Positions 26,275-35,266 of a stretch of 64,000 nt of DNA are shown here, one piece after another (the stretch's first letter is position 1; each line of letters opens with the position of its first letter). The notes under the pieces are model-generated. The model saw only the letters and a program-made list of their open reading frames with translations, had not been told where the DNA came from and searched no databases. The position numbers and the translations under genes were made by a program. The stretch is from Sphingomonas echinoides ATCC 14820. GTDB taxonomy: Bacteria > Pseudomonadota > Alphaproteobacteria > Sphingomonadales > Sphingomonadaceae. The stretch spans positions 1,185,486-1,249,485 of the forward strand of contig NZ_JH584235.1 of the NCBI RefSeq assembly GCF_000241465.1. The letters are read 5' to 3'.

Positions 26275-28353
26275 ATGACCAAGGACACTGCCCTGAACGC
26301 CGGCACTGGCGGCGAAACCCATCAGGTGACGGATGACGAACATCCGGTACTCACCACCAACCACGGCATCCCGATCAGCGACAATCAGAATCAGTTGAAG
26401 GCGGGTGCAAGCGGCCCGGTGCTTTTGGAAGACGAGATTTTCCGCGAGAAAATCAACCATTTCGACCATGAGCGCATTCCCGAACGCATCGTCCACGCCC
26501 GCGGCAGCGCAGCGCATGGCTATTTCGAATGCACCGACAGCCTGGCCGACATCACCTGCGCCGACCTGTTCCAGAAAAAGGGCCAGCGCACCGAAGTGTT
26601 CGCGCGCTTTTCCACGGTCGCCGGGGGCGCGGGATCGGTCGACACGCCGCGCGACGTGCGCGGCTTCGCGGTCAAATTCTATACCCGCGAGGGCAATTGG
26701 GATCTGGTCGGCAACAACATCCCCGTGTTCTTCATCCAGGACGCGATCAAATTCCCCGACCTGATCCATTCCGTGAAGATGGAGGCCGATCGTGGTTTCC
26801 CGCAGGCGGCGTCCGCGCATGACACCTTCTGGGATTTCATCTCGCTGATGCCCGAGGCGACGCATATGGCGCTGTGGGCGATGTCGGACCGCACGCTGCC
26901 GCGCACCCTTGCCAATATGGAGGGGTTCGGCATCCACACCTTCCGCTTCATCTCGGCCGAGGGGAAGAGCACTTTCGTCAAATTCCACTGGAAGCCCAAA
27001 GCCGGGCTTGCCTCGACGATCTGGGACGAGACTGTGAAGATCGCCGGTGCCGACCCCGATTTCCACCGTCGCGACCTGTTCGAGCGGATCGGCCGCGGCG
27101 ATTATCCCGAATGGGAATTGGGCTTGCAATTGTTCGACGAGGATTTCGCCAGCAGCCAGCCGTACGACGTGCTCGACGCGACCAAGATCATCCCCGAGGA
27201 AGTGCTGCCGGTGCGCATCGTCGGCAAGATGGTGCTAGACCGCTATCCCGACAATTTCTTCGCCGAAACCGAGCAAGTCGCCTTCGTGCCGAGCCATGTC
27301 GTCCCGGGCATCGGCTTCTCCAACGATCCGCTGCTGCAGGGGCGCCTGTTCAGCTACACCGACACGCAATTGTCGCGCCTCGGTTCGGTCAACTTCCACC
27401 AATTGCCGATCAACGCGGCCAAGGGGCGCGAAGGCTGCCCGTTCCTGAACCAGCAGCGCGATGGACACATGCAAATGCAAGTGCCCAAGGGCCGGGCGAA
27501 TTATGAGCCGAACAGCCTTGCCAAAGCGGGCGAGCCGGGTGGCGCGCGCGAGGACCCGGAAAACGGGTATAAGACCTTCCCCGCGGACGAAGACGGGCAG
27601 AAGCTGCGGATCCGGCCGGAAAGCTTTGCCGACCATTACAGCCAGGCGCGGCTGTTCTTCCGCTCGATGGACCCGGCCGAGCAAGCCCATATCGCCTCGG
27701 CCTTCGTGTTCGAACTTTCAAAGGTATCGATCGAGCATATCCGCATCGCGATGATGGCGAATCTGCGCAACGTTGATGAGGATCTCGCGCAGCGCGTCGC
27801 CGACGGCCTAGGCATGAAACTGCCCAAGGCGTCCGCCACAGCGGCACCGGTGCTCGACATGGATCCCTCGCCTGCGCTCCGCATCATTCGCGGGCCGCTG
27901 GAGAAGGCGACGCTCGAAGGGCGGACGGTCGGCATTTTGTTCGCCGATGGCAGCGATGCGGGCGAACTCGACACGGTGACCAAGGCGGTGAAGGCCGCAG
28001 GTGGGCACCCGCTGACCATCGCGCCCAAGGTCGGCGCGGTAAAACTGTCGGACGGCAGCACGGTGAAGGCTGATGCGCAATTGGCCGGACAGCCATCCGT
28101 GACGGTCGATGCCTGCGCGGTGGTGCTGTCCAAGGAGGGCTGCGCGATGCTGCTGAAGGAAGCGGCGGCGGTGCAATGGGTGATGGACGCGTTCGGGCAC
28201 CTCAAGGCGATTGGCGCAAGTGCCGCGGCGCAACCGTTGCTCGACAAGGCCGGCGTCGAAGCGGATGAAGGCGTGACCGATCTCGACGGCTTCGTCGAGG
28301 CGGCCAAGCGCCGCTATTGGGACCGCGAACCCAAGGTGCGCACGCTCGCCTAA
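26275..28353 (+). CDS. katE: Catalase HPII, large-subunit monofunctional haem catalase
   Basis: A 692-residue clade 2 catalase that dismutates hydrogen peroxide. Haem and active-site segments are [16 protein letters not shown] (distal histidine), [36 protein letters not shown] (asparagine) and the proximal-tyrosine region RLFSYTDTQ. The extra C-terminal flavodoxin-like domain (about 545-690) is typical of HPII. ATG 26275 is preferred over 26269 and 26230 because GCGAGG lies at proper distance. A strong terminator follows. Confidence 0.94.
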   Translation: MTKDTALNAGTGGETHQVTDDEHPVLTTNHGIPISDNQNQLKAGASGPVLLEDEIFREKINHFDHERIPERIVHARGSAAHGYFECTDSLADITCADLFQKKGQRTEVFARFSTVAGGAGSVDTPRDVRGFAVKFYTREGNWDLVGNNIPVFFIQDAIKFPDLIHSVKMEADRGFPQAASAHDTFWDFISLMPEATHMALWAMSDRTLPRTLANMEGFGIHTFRFISAEGKSTFVKFHWKPKAGLASTIWDETVKIAGADPDFHRRDLFERIGRGDYPEWELGLQLFDEDFASSQPYDVLDATKIIPEEVLPVRIVGKMVLDRYPDNFFAETEQVAFVPSHVVPGIGFSNDPLLQGRLFSYTDTQLSRLGSVNFHQLPINAAKGREGCPFLNQQRDGHMQMQVPKGRANYEPNSLAKAGEPGGAREDPENGYKTFPADEDGQKLRIRPESFADHYSQARLFFRSMDPAEQAHIASAFVFELSKVSIEHIRIAMMANLRNVDEDLAQRVADGLGMKLPKASATAAPVLDMDPSPALRIIRGPLEKATLEGRTVGILFADGSDAGELDTVTKAVKAAGGHPLTIAPKVGAVKLSDGSTVKADAQLAGQPSVTVDACAVVLSKEGCAMLLKEAAAVQWVMDAFGHLKAIGASAAAQPLLDKAGVEADEGVTDLDGFVEAAKRRYWDREPKVRTLA

Positions 28354-28370
28354 TCAATGGGAAAACGAAA

Positions 28371-28413
28371 AACGGCTGCGGCGAGGAGACCCTCGCCGCA
28401 GCCGTTTTGTTGT
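28371..28413. terminator. Bidirectional rho-independent terminator after katE
   Basis: A 16-bp perfect stem (28371-28386 with 28391-28406) with an AGAC loop, a T-rich tail TTTGTTGT on the right and an A-rich stretch on the left. It can end both katE and the convergent desaturase transcript. Confidence 0.9.
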
Positions 28414-28450
28414 CCGGCGCAGGGTGCGCGCCGTGAATGTCCGGGGCGGG

Positions 28451-29563
28451 TTAAGCGCGCCGCCCCATCGTGCTGCGCACCAGTCGCGCAACCAGACCGG
28501 GCAGCCCCGCATAATTCGCCTTATGATACGGCGAATCAGCACCCAGCGCGACGACCAGCCGACGATGCGCCTCCAACAGGTGATGATACGGCACGCCCGG
28601 CAGCAAATGATGCAGCGCGTGGAAGCGCAAGCCGACCGGTGCCCACAAGAGCGGCAGCGTGGCCGGCGGCGGCACGTTGACCGAATCGAGATATTGCGCA
28701 GTGACGGTCATCACTTCCCCGTCATTGTCCCACAGATGCGCGACCAGCGTGCGGATCTGGTTGAGGACATAGACGCCCGAAGTGATCGCCAGCAGGATCG
28801 CGAATTTGCCGAGCGGAAACACCCCAGTAGCGACCAGCGCGACCAGCGTGATCGCCCAGACGCTGCATCCAGCCTCCAGCCACCGCCACTGCACGGCCGC
28901 CGCGCCCTCGGGCATGCGGCGCCGGAAGGCAGGATTGATCGACAAGGACGAGTAGCGCTCGATCAGCACGCGGCGCATGCCAGGTATCACCAGCGACAGC
29001 GGCGTCAGCACCGCATAGCGCACCAGCAACGCAACCGGTGCCAGCATCGAGGTCAGGATGAACACGGGCAGCGTCCACGGCTTCATCGAGGCGAGCGGCA
29101 GATATTCCGGGTCGTCGATCGTGCCGTAGCGCGTGCGCGCGTGATGCAGATTGTGGACGCCTTCATACATGAACGAGGGCACCAGCAACGGAACGCCCGC
29201 AATGAGGTTCCAGCCCAAGCGGAAGCCCGGCAGCGCGGTATGCCGGATGTGCGTCACTTCGTGAATGAAGCTGCCCGCGCGATACAGCGCCAGCACCGCA
29301 ACCACACCCGCCACGATCGCCCATCCGATCGATTCGACGCTCAGCGCGACCGCAAGCGCGCCATAGCCGATCGCGGACGAGACCAGCAGGTCGGTCCAAT
29401 AGATCGCCGGGTTGGGCGCGTTCAAATCGCGAGTCAGTTCCGCCGCAGTACGCAGCATCGCCTTGTCATCGGCAATCGTCGACAATCGCACGCGCGGTGC
29501 GATGTCAGCGGGCACCGCAGCGTCGCGCTGCAGGGAAAGCGAAGTGTTCATGGAGTGCGCCAT
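28451..29563 (-). CDS. Membrane fatty acid desaturase family protein
   Basis: A 370-residue di-iron membrane enzyme. Three histidine boxes are visible: HEVTHIRH, HNLHHAR and HALHHLLPG, the last typical of acyl-lipid desaturases or hydroxylases. Several hydrophobic pairs lie between the boxes. The ATG at 29563 is taken; 29551 is possible. Its divergent neighbour is the candidate ceramide synthase, so a sphingolipid or fatty-acyl substrate is conceivable, but desaturation versus hydroxylation cannot be decided. Confidence 0.82.
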   Translation of the reverse strand: MAHSMNTSLSLQRDAAVPADIAPRVRLSTIADDKAMLRTAAELTRDLNAPNPAIYWTDLLVSSAIGYGALAVALSVESIGWAIVAGVVAVLALYRAGSFIHEVTHIRHTALPGFRLGWNLIAGVPLLVPSFMYEGVHNLHHARTRYGTIDDPEYLPLASMKPWTLPVFILTSMLAPVALLVRYAVLTPLSLVIPGMRRVLIERYSSLSINPAFRRRMPEGAAAVQWRWLEAGCSVWAITLVALVATGVFPLGKFAILLAITSGVYVLNQIRTLVAHLWDNDGEVMTVTAQYLDSVNVPPPATLPLLWAPVGLRFHALHHLLPGVPYHHLLEAHRRLVVALGADSPYHKANYAGLPGLVARLVRSTMGRRA

Positions 29564-29673
29564 TGCAGGAAGATAGTGGCTAGATGGTGGCAGCAACAGG
29601 GGGGCAGTGGCACGCTTGACACCAGCCGCTGCACGCGAGACTGCTCGCTCGCTTTCCTTGAGGTGACCTGCCC

Positions 29674-30831
29674 GTGGCCAACGCTCCGCTTTCCATTCGC
29701 CCGATCGACAGCAAAGCCGATCGTAAGCGCTTCGTCGACCTGCCCTTCCGCTTATACGCCAACGATCCCAATTGGGTGCCGCCCCTGAAGGGCGAAGCGC
29801 TCGGGCTGATCACCCCCGCCAAGAATGGCTGGTTCAGCCATGCCAAGGCGCAACTGTTCCTGGCCGAGCGCGACGGCAAGGTTGTCGGCCGCATTTCCGC
29901 GCATATCGACACGCTGGCGCTGGAGATGGACCCGGCCAAGGGCTTCGGCCCCGGCTGCGGCCAGTTCGGCCTGCTCGATGCCGAGGATGGCGATATCGCA
30001 AAAGCGCTGATCGCCACTGCTGAGGAATGGCTGCGCGACCAGGGGATGACGCGCGTGCTGGGCCCGATCAGCATGTCGATCTGGGAAGAGCCCGGTCTGC
30101 TGGTCGAGGGGTTCGATCACCCGCCGACGATCATGATGGGCCATGCCAAGCCCGAATATCGCGGCTGGATCGAGGCGGCAGGCTATACCCAGGCCAAGGA
30201 ATTGCTGACCTATGAGCTTGATATCACCAAGCCGTTTTCGCCGCTGCTGCAGCGAATCATCGCCTCGGGTGAGAAAAACCCGCGCATCCGTATCCGCAAC
30301 GTCGACAAGACCAAGTTCGACGAAGAAGCCGCCATCATCCTGACGATCCTGAACGATGCCTGGTCGGACAATTGGGGTTTCGTGCCGTTAACGCCGCCCG
30401 AGATCAAGGACGTTGGCGTCAAGCTGAAGCCGATCGTATTCAACGACTTGATCCGCATCGCGGAAGTCGACGGCAAGCCGGTCGCCTTCATGATCACACT
30501 GCCCGATCTCAACGAGGCGATCATGCCCTTGCGCGGCAATTTGCTGCCCTTCGGCTGGGCAAAGCTGCTGCTGTGGCTGCGTCGGCCGCGCGTAAAAACG
30601 ATGCGCGTGCCGCTGATGGGGGTGCTGAAAGAACTGCAATCCTCGCGCCTGGCAAGTCAGCTCGCCTTCATGATGATCGAATATATCAAGCAGGCGTCGG
30701 TCGCCAATTATGGTGCCACGCGCGGCGAGATCGGCTGGATCCTGGAAGACAATCAAGGCATGCGCTCGATCGCCGAAGCGATCGAATGCACCATCAACAA
30801 GCGTTACTGGATCTACGGCAAGACGCTGTAG
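29674..30831 (+). CDS. GNAT-fold N-acyltransferase family protein; candidate bacterial ceramide synthase
   Basis: A 385-residue protein with a GNAT-type acyl-CoA N-acyltransferase fold. Characteristic segments are LPFRLYANDPNWVPPL near the N-terminus, FLAERDGKVVGRISA (core beta strand) and a late GWILEDNQGMRSIAEAI. Proteins of this type have been annotated as dATP pyrophosphohydrolase or hypothetical. Family knowledge: the bacterial ceramide synthase of Caulobacter is an acyl-CoA N-acyltransferase-superfamily protein encoded near spt. Proximity to the sphingolipid genes (about 8 kb) makes this a reasonable candidate; not certain. Confidence 0.6.
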   Translation: MANAPLSIRPIDSKADRKRFVDLPFRLYANDPNWVPPLKGEALGLITPAKNGWFSHAKAQLFLAERDGKVVGRISAHIDTLALEMDPAKGFGPGCGQFGLLDAEDGDIAKALIATAEEWLRDQGMTRVLGPISMSIWEEPGLLVEGFDHPPTIMMGHAKPEYRGWIEAAGYTQAKELLTYELDITKPFSPLLQRIIASGEKNPRIRIRNVDKTKFDEEAAIILTILNDAWSDNWGFVPLTPPEIKDVGVKLKPIVFNDLIRIAEVDGKPVAFMITLPDLNEAIMPLRGNLLPFGWAKLLLWLRRPRVKTMRVPLMGVLKELQSSRLASQLAFMMIEYIKQASVANYGATRGEIGWILEDNQGMRSIAEAIECTINKRYWIYGKTL

Positions 30832-30853
30832 CGCCCGTACCTGCCGCCGGGTT

Positions 30854-30881
30854 GCGGTGCCGCGCAGGGTCGCGGCACCGC
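30854..30881. terminator. Hairpin between convergent genes
   Basis: An 11-bp stem (GCGGTGCCGCG with its complement, 30854-30864 and 30871-30881) with a CAGGGT loop. It has no T-tract, so intrinsic termination is weak or factor-assisted. It lies between the N-acyltransferase and the small exported protein. Confidence 0.6.
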
Positions 30882-30894
30882 CCTCCCGATGTGC

Positions 30895-31149
30895 TCACTG
30901 CTTGGCAAGCGGGTCGAAACCGTCTTGGCTGATCCAGTCCTGCCGCGTCTTGCAAATTTTATGCGACAGGTGCGATCCGGTCACGGTATCGACCACGCAG
31001 TATTTCTGCGCGGTCTTTTCGCTCGGTGCACGCTGGGTCGATCCCACTGGCTGGCTTTCGGCAGCAACGGGCTTGGCATCGCGTGCCACGACGGGCGATG
31101 CGGTGACGCTCAGCAAGGCGCTCGAGGCAATCAGGAAAAGGTTGGTCAT
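30895..31149 (-). CDS. Small exported protein
   Basis: An 84-residue protein with a signal peptide (MTNLFLIASSALLSVTASP, likely cut after VVA) and a conserved-looking C-terminal part KYCVVDTVTGSHLSHKICK. Its two cysteines probably form a disulfide in the periplasm. The pattern recalls short exported proteins I associate with sphingomonads. No function known. The 180 bases upstream show nothing else I recognise. Confidence 0.72.
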   Translation of the reverse strand: MTNLFLIASSALLSVTASPVVARDAKPVAAESQPVGSTQRAPSEKTAQKYCVVDTVTGSHLSHKICKTRQDWISQDGFDPLAKQ

Positions 31150-31331
31150 GGTCGGTCCTCCGCTAGATCGGCGGGTTCCGGTGGTCGGCCCGCAACCGTG
31201 TTAGTGCATTACTCATGCCAAACACTGAAAGGGCCTATTTTCAGAGACTTATCGATATTCTTGAACCGGAAATGAATAGCAATGCCCGCCAACTTTCGGC
31301 AACTCGTCCGATTTGATGGGATGGGCCTGGG

Positions 31332-32132
31332 TCAGAAGCGCCGCGAAATCCCGACATAAAGTTCCATGTCCGGTGCCGCGCGATTGAGCCCGGCGACCGC
31401 GCCCACGTCGAATTGCAGATCCTTCCTCGCCTTCCACGCGAGTGAAGCGGATCCGAGCACTTGTGTGGTCTTTTCCTCGGGATCCTCGTCGCGTAGCACC
31501 TGACTATCCAGCGTGACGGTCAGGTGATGCGCCAACTTCACGCCGACACCGAAGACCTCCGAATACGCGATATGGCGACCATGGCCGCTGAGATTGACGG
31601 CGGCATCCAGCTCGCTGGTGGTGACCAGATTGACGGTTTTGCTGAGATCTAAGGTTGCGGGGACGATGACGCCCGCGCCCCAATCACCCGCCCCCACCGG
31701 CGCGCGGCCAACCGGCATGCTGAAGAAGGGCTGCACCGCAATCGAGGCCCCATTGCCGTCGGGATGCAGCAGGTTCGCCTTGAAACCCAGCGTCGCATCG
31801 CCAACCCGCCCGGCGTTTTCGACAGCCTGCGTCGCCTTGTCGCGGGTGCGGACATGGCCATAGGGCGTCCAGCCGAATTGCGCCTCGATCGTATCGGTGA
31901 CGCCGACGCGCACGAACGTGTCCCCCAGCAGCACCGTATCGGTGCGCCGATCGGGCTGATTGTCCAGCGTCCAGTCGGTGATCGCGGTTTCGACCGAGAC
32001 GTGCTTCGGCGCGATCGTGCATGCGGTCGTGCCCAGGCTTGGCCGGGTCGGGCAATAGCTTCGGTCCTCGGCATGTGCCACGCCCGGCACCAGCATCGCG
32101 ATGGCCGCCAATCCCCCGTAGCGTAGCGTCAT
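31332..32132 (-). CDS. Outer-membrane beta-barrel protein, phenol-degradation MetA-like (pfam13557)
   Basis: A 266-residue exported protein. The signal peptide is MTLRYGGLAAIAMLVPGVAHA. The mature part alternates hydrophobic residues in about ten strand-like segments (for example VRVGVTDTIEAQFGWTPYG, LTVTLDSQVL) and ends with aromatic F, the outer-membrane barrel pattern. It fits the transporter-like family pfam13557. ATG 32132 is chosen because the signal peptide begins there. Substrate unknown. Confidence 0.72.
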   Translation of the reverse strand: MTLRYGGLAAIAMLVPGVAHAEDRSYCPTRPSLGTTACTIAPKHVSVETAITDWTLDNQPDRRTDTVLLGDTFVRVGVTDTIEAQFGWTPYGHVRTRDKATQAVENAGRVGDATLGFKANLLHPDGNGASIAVQPFFSMPVGRAPVGAGDWGAGVIVPATLDLSKTVNLVTTSELDAAVNLSGHGRHIAYSEVFGVGVKLAHHLTVTLDSQVLRDEDPEEKTTQVLGSASLAWKARKDLQFDVGAVAGLNRAAPDMELYVGISRRF

Positions 32133-32173
32133 GCAGCATCCTCCGCACGACCTCCGTGCGGGCCGTTGCGGGT

Positions 32174-32944
32174 CTAACGCAGTTCTACCCAAGTGGGTGC
32201 ATGGTCGCTTGCTTTTTCACGCCCGCGATAGGCCTTGTCGACGCTGGCATCGATCAGACGGTCGGCCGCAACCGGGCTCAGCAGCAGGTGATCGATTCGG
32301 AAACCCGCGTCGCGCTGCCACGCGCCCGCCTGATAGTCCCAGAAGGTCCACACGCCCCCACCGGGATGCCGCGTGCGCAATGCATCGGTCCAGCCCTGCG
32401 CGAGCAATGCCCGGAAGCCCGCCCGGCTTTCGGGCTGCATCAACGCATCGTCCTGCATTGCCCGCACCGAATAGGTGTCGTCATCATTGGGAATAACGTT
32501 GTAGTCGCCCGCCAGCACGACCGGCGTTTCCTCCGCCAGCAAGTCGCGCGCGCGCGCCGCCAGCCGATCGATCCAGCGCAGTTTATAGTCGAATTTGGGC
32601 CCTGGCTGGGGATTGCCATTGGGCAGATAGAGCGACGCAATCGTCACGCCATTCACCTCGGTTTCGAGATAGCGGCTGTGATCGTCCTCGGTCTCGCCCG
32701 CCAGGCCGCGCTGCCGCTCGATCGGGTCCTGCCCCTTGGCGAGCACCGCCACGCCGTTCCAGCTCTTCTGCCCATGCCACACCGCGCCATATCCGGCGGC
32801 GCGGATATCGGCCTCGGGAAAGGTCTCGTCGCTGGTCTTGAGCTCCTGCAGGCACACCACATCGGGCTGCTGTTCGGCAAGATACTCCAGCAGGCGCGGC
32901 AGGCGCGCCTTGATGCCATTGATATTGTAGGTAACGATCTTCAC
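32174..32944 (-). CDS. xthA: Exodeoxyribonuclease III
   Basis: A 256-residue AP endonuclease/3'-5' exonuclease of base-excision repair. The catalytic residues are in VTYNINGIKARLPRLLEYL, LQELKTSD, GDYNVIPNDDD and SDHAPTWVEL. Translation begins at GTG 32944. It lies 30 nt downstream of erpA. Confidence 0.94.
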   Translation of the reverse strand: MKIVTYNINGIKARLPRLLEYLAEQQPDVVCLQELKTSDETFPEADIRAAGYGAVWHGQKSWNGVAVLAKGQDPIERQRGLAGETEDDHSRYLETEVNGVTIASLYLPNGNPQPGPKFDYKLRWIDRLAARARDLLAEETPVVLAGDYNVIPNDDDTYSVRAMQDDALMQPESRAGFRALLAQGWTDALRTRHPGGGVWTFWDYQAGAWQRDAGFRIDHLLLSPVAADRLIDASVDKAYRGREKASDHAPTWVELR

Positions 32945-32974
32945 GCAGCAGCGCCCCTTTGTCCGGGGCGGACG

Positions 32975-33316
32975 TTACACCGAGAAGCTGGAACCGCAAC
33001 CGCAACCCGACGCGGCATTGGGGTTGGTCACCTTGAAAGCAGCACCGCCGAGTTCCTCGACATAGTCCACCGCCGATCCGCGCACGAGATCAAGGCTGAT
33101 CGAATCGACCACCAGCCGGACGCCGTCCTGCTCGGCAATCGCATCATCGGCGTCGACCGATTCGGCAAAACCGAATTTATACTGGAAGCCCGAGCATCCG
33201 CCGCCATCAACCGACAGGCGCAAAATGGCGGGCTTGCCCTGTTTCGCCGCAATCGTCGCAACGCGTGCGGCGGCGGACGGGGTCAAGATGATGTCGGGGG
33301 CGAGGATAGCATCCAT
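32975..33316 (-). CDS. erpA: A-type iron-sulfur cluster insertion protein ErpA
   Basis: A 113-residue A-type carrier that delivers Fe-S clusters to apoproteins. Cluster cysteines are in GGGCSGFQYKFG and the C-terminal SGCGCGSSF. ATG 33316 is preferred to a TTG two codons upstream. Often next to dgt in alphaproteobacteria, but dgt is 22 kb away here. Confidence 0.92.
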   Translation of the reverse strand: MDAILAPDIILTPSAAARVATIAAKQGKPAILRLSVDGGGCSGFQYKFGFAESVDADDAIAEQDGVRLVVDSISLDLVRGSAVDYVEELGGAAFKVTNPNAASGCGCGSSFSV

Positions 33317-33378
33317 GCGCAAGAGATAGGCGCTCGTGCCGGGATCGGCAACCGCGCGCCGCCCAACGTTTTGCGCGA

Positions 33379-34572
33379 TCAGTCCGCCGCAGCCGGGCCG
33401 CCCACCGCCACCGGGATCGTGTGGATCGAGCGATCCTGCGCCGCGAGCAGATAATCGGCGGTTTGCAGGAACGGCACCGGGTTCACCGCATGGCCATCGA
33501 TCCGCACTTCATAATGCAGATGCGGCCCGGTCGAACGCCCGGTCGAGCCCATCAACGCGATCAACTGCCCACGATGCACGCGCGTGCCTGCCTCGACCAG
33601 GATCTTGGACAGATGGCCGTAGCGGGTCTGGATCCCCTTGCCATGGTCGAGTTCGACGAGATTGCCATAGCCGCCCGAACGCTCGGCGCGATCGACCATA
33701 CCATCGGCAGTCGCGTAGACCGGCGTGCCGACCGGACCTGGGATATCGACACCGGCATGCATTGCGGCGGTCCCGCGGAACGGATCGGACCGGATGCCGT
33801 AATTGCTGGTGAACGCCAGATGCTCGACCGGCTGCGCCGACGGGATCGCGATGACGCCATGCTCCAGCGTATCCAGCTTCTTCCAGGTCATGAACAGCGA
33901 GCGGAACTGGGTGTCGGCGCGCAAATCGGCCTCTGCCGCTGCGCTATCGGCCGCTTCGAACGGGCCGCCCATGGCGGGCTGGCGCGGCATCAGGCGTTCC
34001 GGTGCCAGACCAAGGCTGCGGACATGCGCGACGGCGCGGACAAAACGCTGCTCGGCAACACGCTGCGCGCGCGCGGCGACCGCAACTTGCTGCTGCTCGA
34101 CCTTCTTGAGCGGTGCGACCACATCAGCGGCCAAAGCGTCGGCCTTGGGATCGATCGTCGGCGTCGGCTGCGACAGCGCGGCGACGTCCCCCTTGCCGGA
34201 AACGACCGCAACCAGCAGCGCCTGGCGCTGTTCGACGCGCTTGGCGTGTGCCTGCGCGGCGGCTTTGATCGAGGCAACATCGGCCTGCATCTTGCGAACG
34301 CGGACCTGCATCTGGGCGACCTTGGCTTCGGGCGACAGCGGTGCACCGACGATGCCCGTCATCGCGACCGCGCCAACGGCGGCCTGCGCCACGCCATAGG
34401 CGGAGAAGCACAGCGTAACGCCGGCAACGCCCGCCATCGTGGCCTGCGCACGCGCGCCGAGGCTGAAGCGCTTCAGGTCGCGCCCATCATGAAAGATAAA
34501 GTCGCGGGTCTTGAAATAGGCCTTGAGGCGCGACACCAGCCGCACGCCAGACGCAATCGAAATTGAGTTCAT
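33379..34572 (-). CDS. M23 family metallopeptidase (LytM/peptidoglycan hydrolase)
   Basis: A 397-residue envelope protein with one N-terminal membrane segment (about residues 33-60), a central coiled coil (about 75-200) and a C-terminal M23 domain. Zinc-site motifs are HAGVDIPGPVGTPVYA and GPHLHYEVRIDG, with GRSTGPHLHYE complete, so it is probably active on peptide cross-links of peptidoglycan. ATG 34572 is supported by CGGGG upstream; longer starts would add an unlikely basic leader. Confidence 0.88.
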   Translation of the reverse strand: MNSISIASGVRLVSRLKAYFKTRDFIFHDGRDLKRFSLGARAQATMAGVAGVTLCFSAYGVAQAAVGAVAMTGIVGAPLSPEAKVAQMQVRVRKMQADVASIKAAAQAHAKRVEQRQALLVAVVSGKGDVAALSQPTPTIDPKADALAADVVAPLKKVEQQQVAVAARAQRVAEQRFVRAVAHVRSLGLAPERLMPRQPAMGGPFEAADSAAAEADLRADTQFRSLFMTWKKLDTLEHGVIAIPSAQPVEHLAFTSNYGIRSDPFRGTAAMHAGVDIPGPVGTPVYATADGMVDRAERSGGYGNLVELDHGKGIQTRYGHLSKILVEAGTRVHRGQLIALMGSTGRSTGPHLHYEVRIDGHAVNPVPFLQTADYLLAAQDRSIHTIPVAVGGPAAAD

Positions 34573-34795
34573 GTGACCCCGGCGACCTATTTTTATGCGA
34601 ATGCCGGAAAACGCCAGCGCCCGCCCCTCTATCGCCCGCATACAGCCCCCCTGCATCCGGACGGCCAGTGTGTGACGGAGTTTGTGACACTCGGGCAAGG
34701 CCTTCCGCGACAGGTCACGTTGAAGCGGCTGATCGTTGCGCCGAGTCGTTGGGCAAATCGTTAAGGCTATCCGTAAAGCCCGCGAATCGAATCGG

Positions 34796-35266
34796 TCACC
34801 CGAGCGCGCGAACCGCCTCGAGCACGTCTACGACATGCCCGGGCACCTTCACCTTGCGCCAATCGCGCACCAGAATGCCCGCCGCATCGAACAGGAAGGT
34901 CGAGCGATCGATGCCCATATAGGTCTTGCCGTACAGCTTCTTTTCGACCCACACGCCGAACGCCTGCATCGCCGCATCGGTATCGTCGGTGGCAAGCGGC
35001 ACCGTCAGATCATATTTGTCGATGAACTTCTGGTGCTTGGCCGGCGTGTCGCGCGAAACGCCGAGAACGGCGGCTCCCAGCGCCTGGAACTCCGCATAAT
35101 GGCTGCTGAAATCCTGCGCTTCGCGCGTGCAGCCCGAGGTGTCGTCCTTGGGGTAAAAATACAGGACGAAAATCTTTCCGACATAGTCGCGCAGGTTGAG
35201 GCGATCTCCGGTCGGGGTGGCAAGGTCAATTGCGGGAAGCGCCCCGCCTTCTTCGATGATCGTCAC
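34796..35266 (-). CDS. bcp: Thioredoxin-dependent thiol peroxidase (peroxiredoxin, BCP type)
   Basis: A 156-residue peroxiredoxin that reduces hydroperoxides with thioredoxin. The peroxidatic cysteine is in FYPKDDTSGCTREAQDF; the usual resolving cysteine five residues further is absent, making it a 1-Cys-like or atypical form. GVSRDTPAKHQKF is typical. Start overlaps the glnE stop (ATGA). Confidence 0.9.
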   Translation of the reverse strand: MTIIEEGGALPAIDLATPTGDRLNLRDYVGKIFVLYFYPKDDTSGCTREAQDFSSHYAEFQALGAAVLGVSRDTPAKHQKFIDKYDLTVPLATDDTDAAMQAFGVWVEKKLYGKTYMGIDRSTFLFDAAGILVRDWRKVKVPGHVVDVLEAVRALG

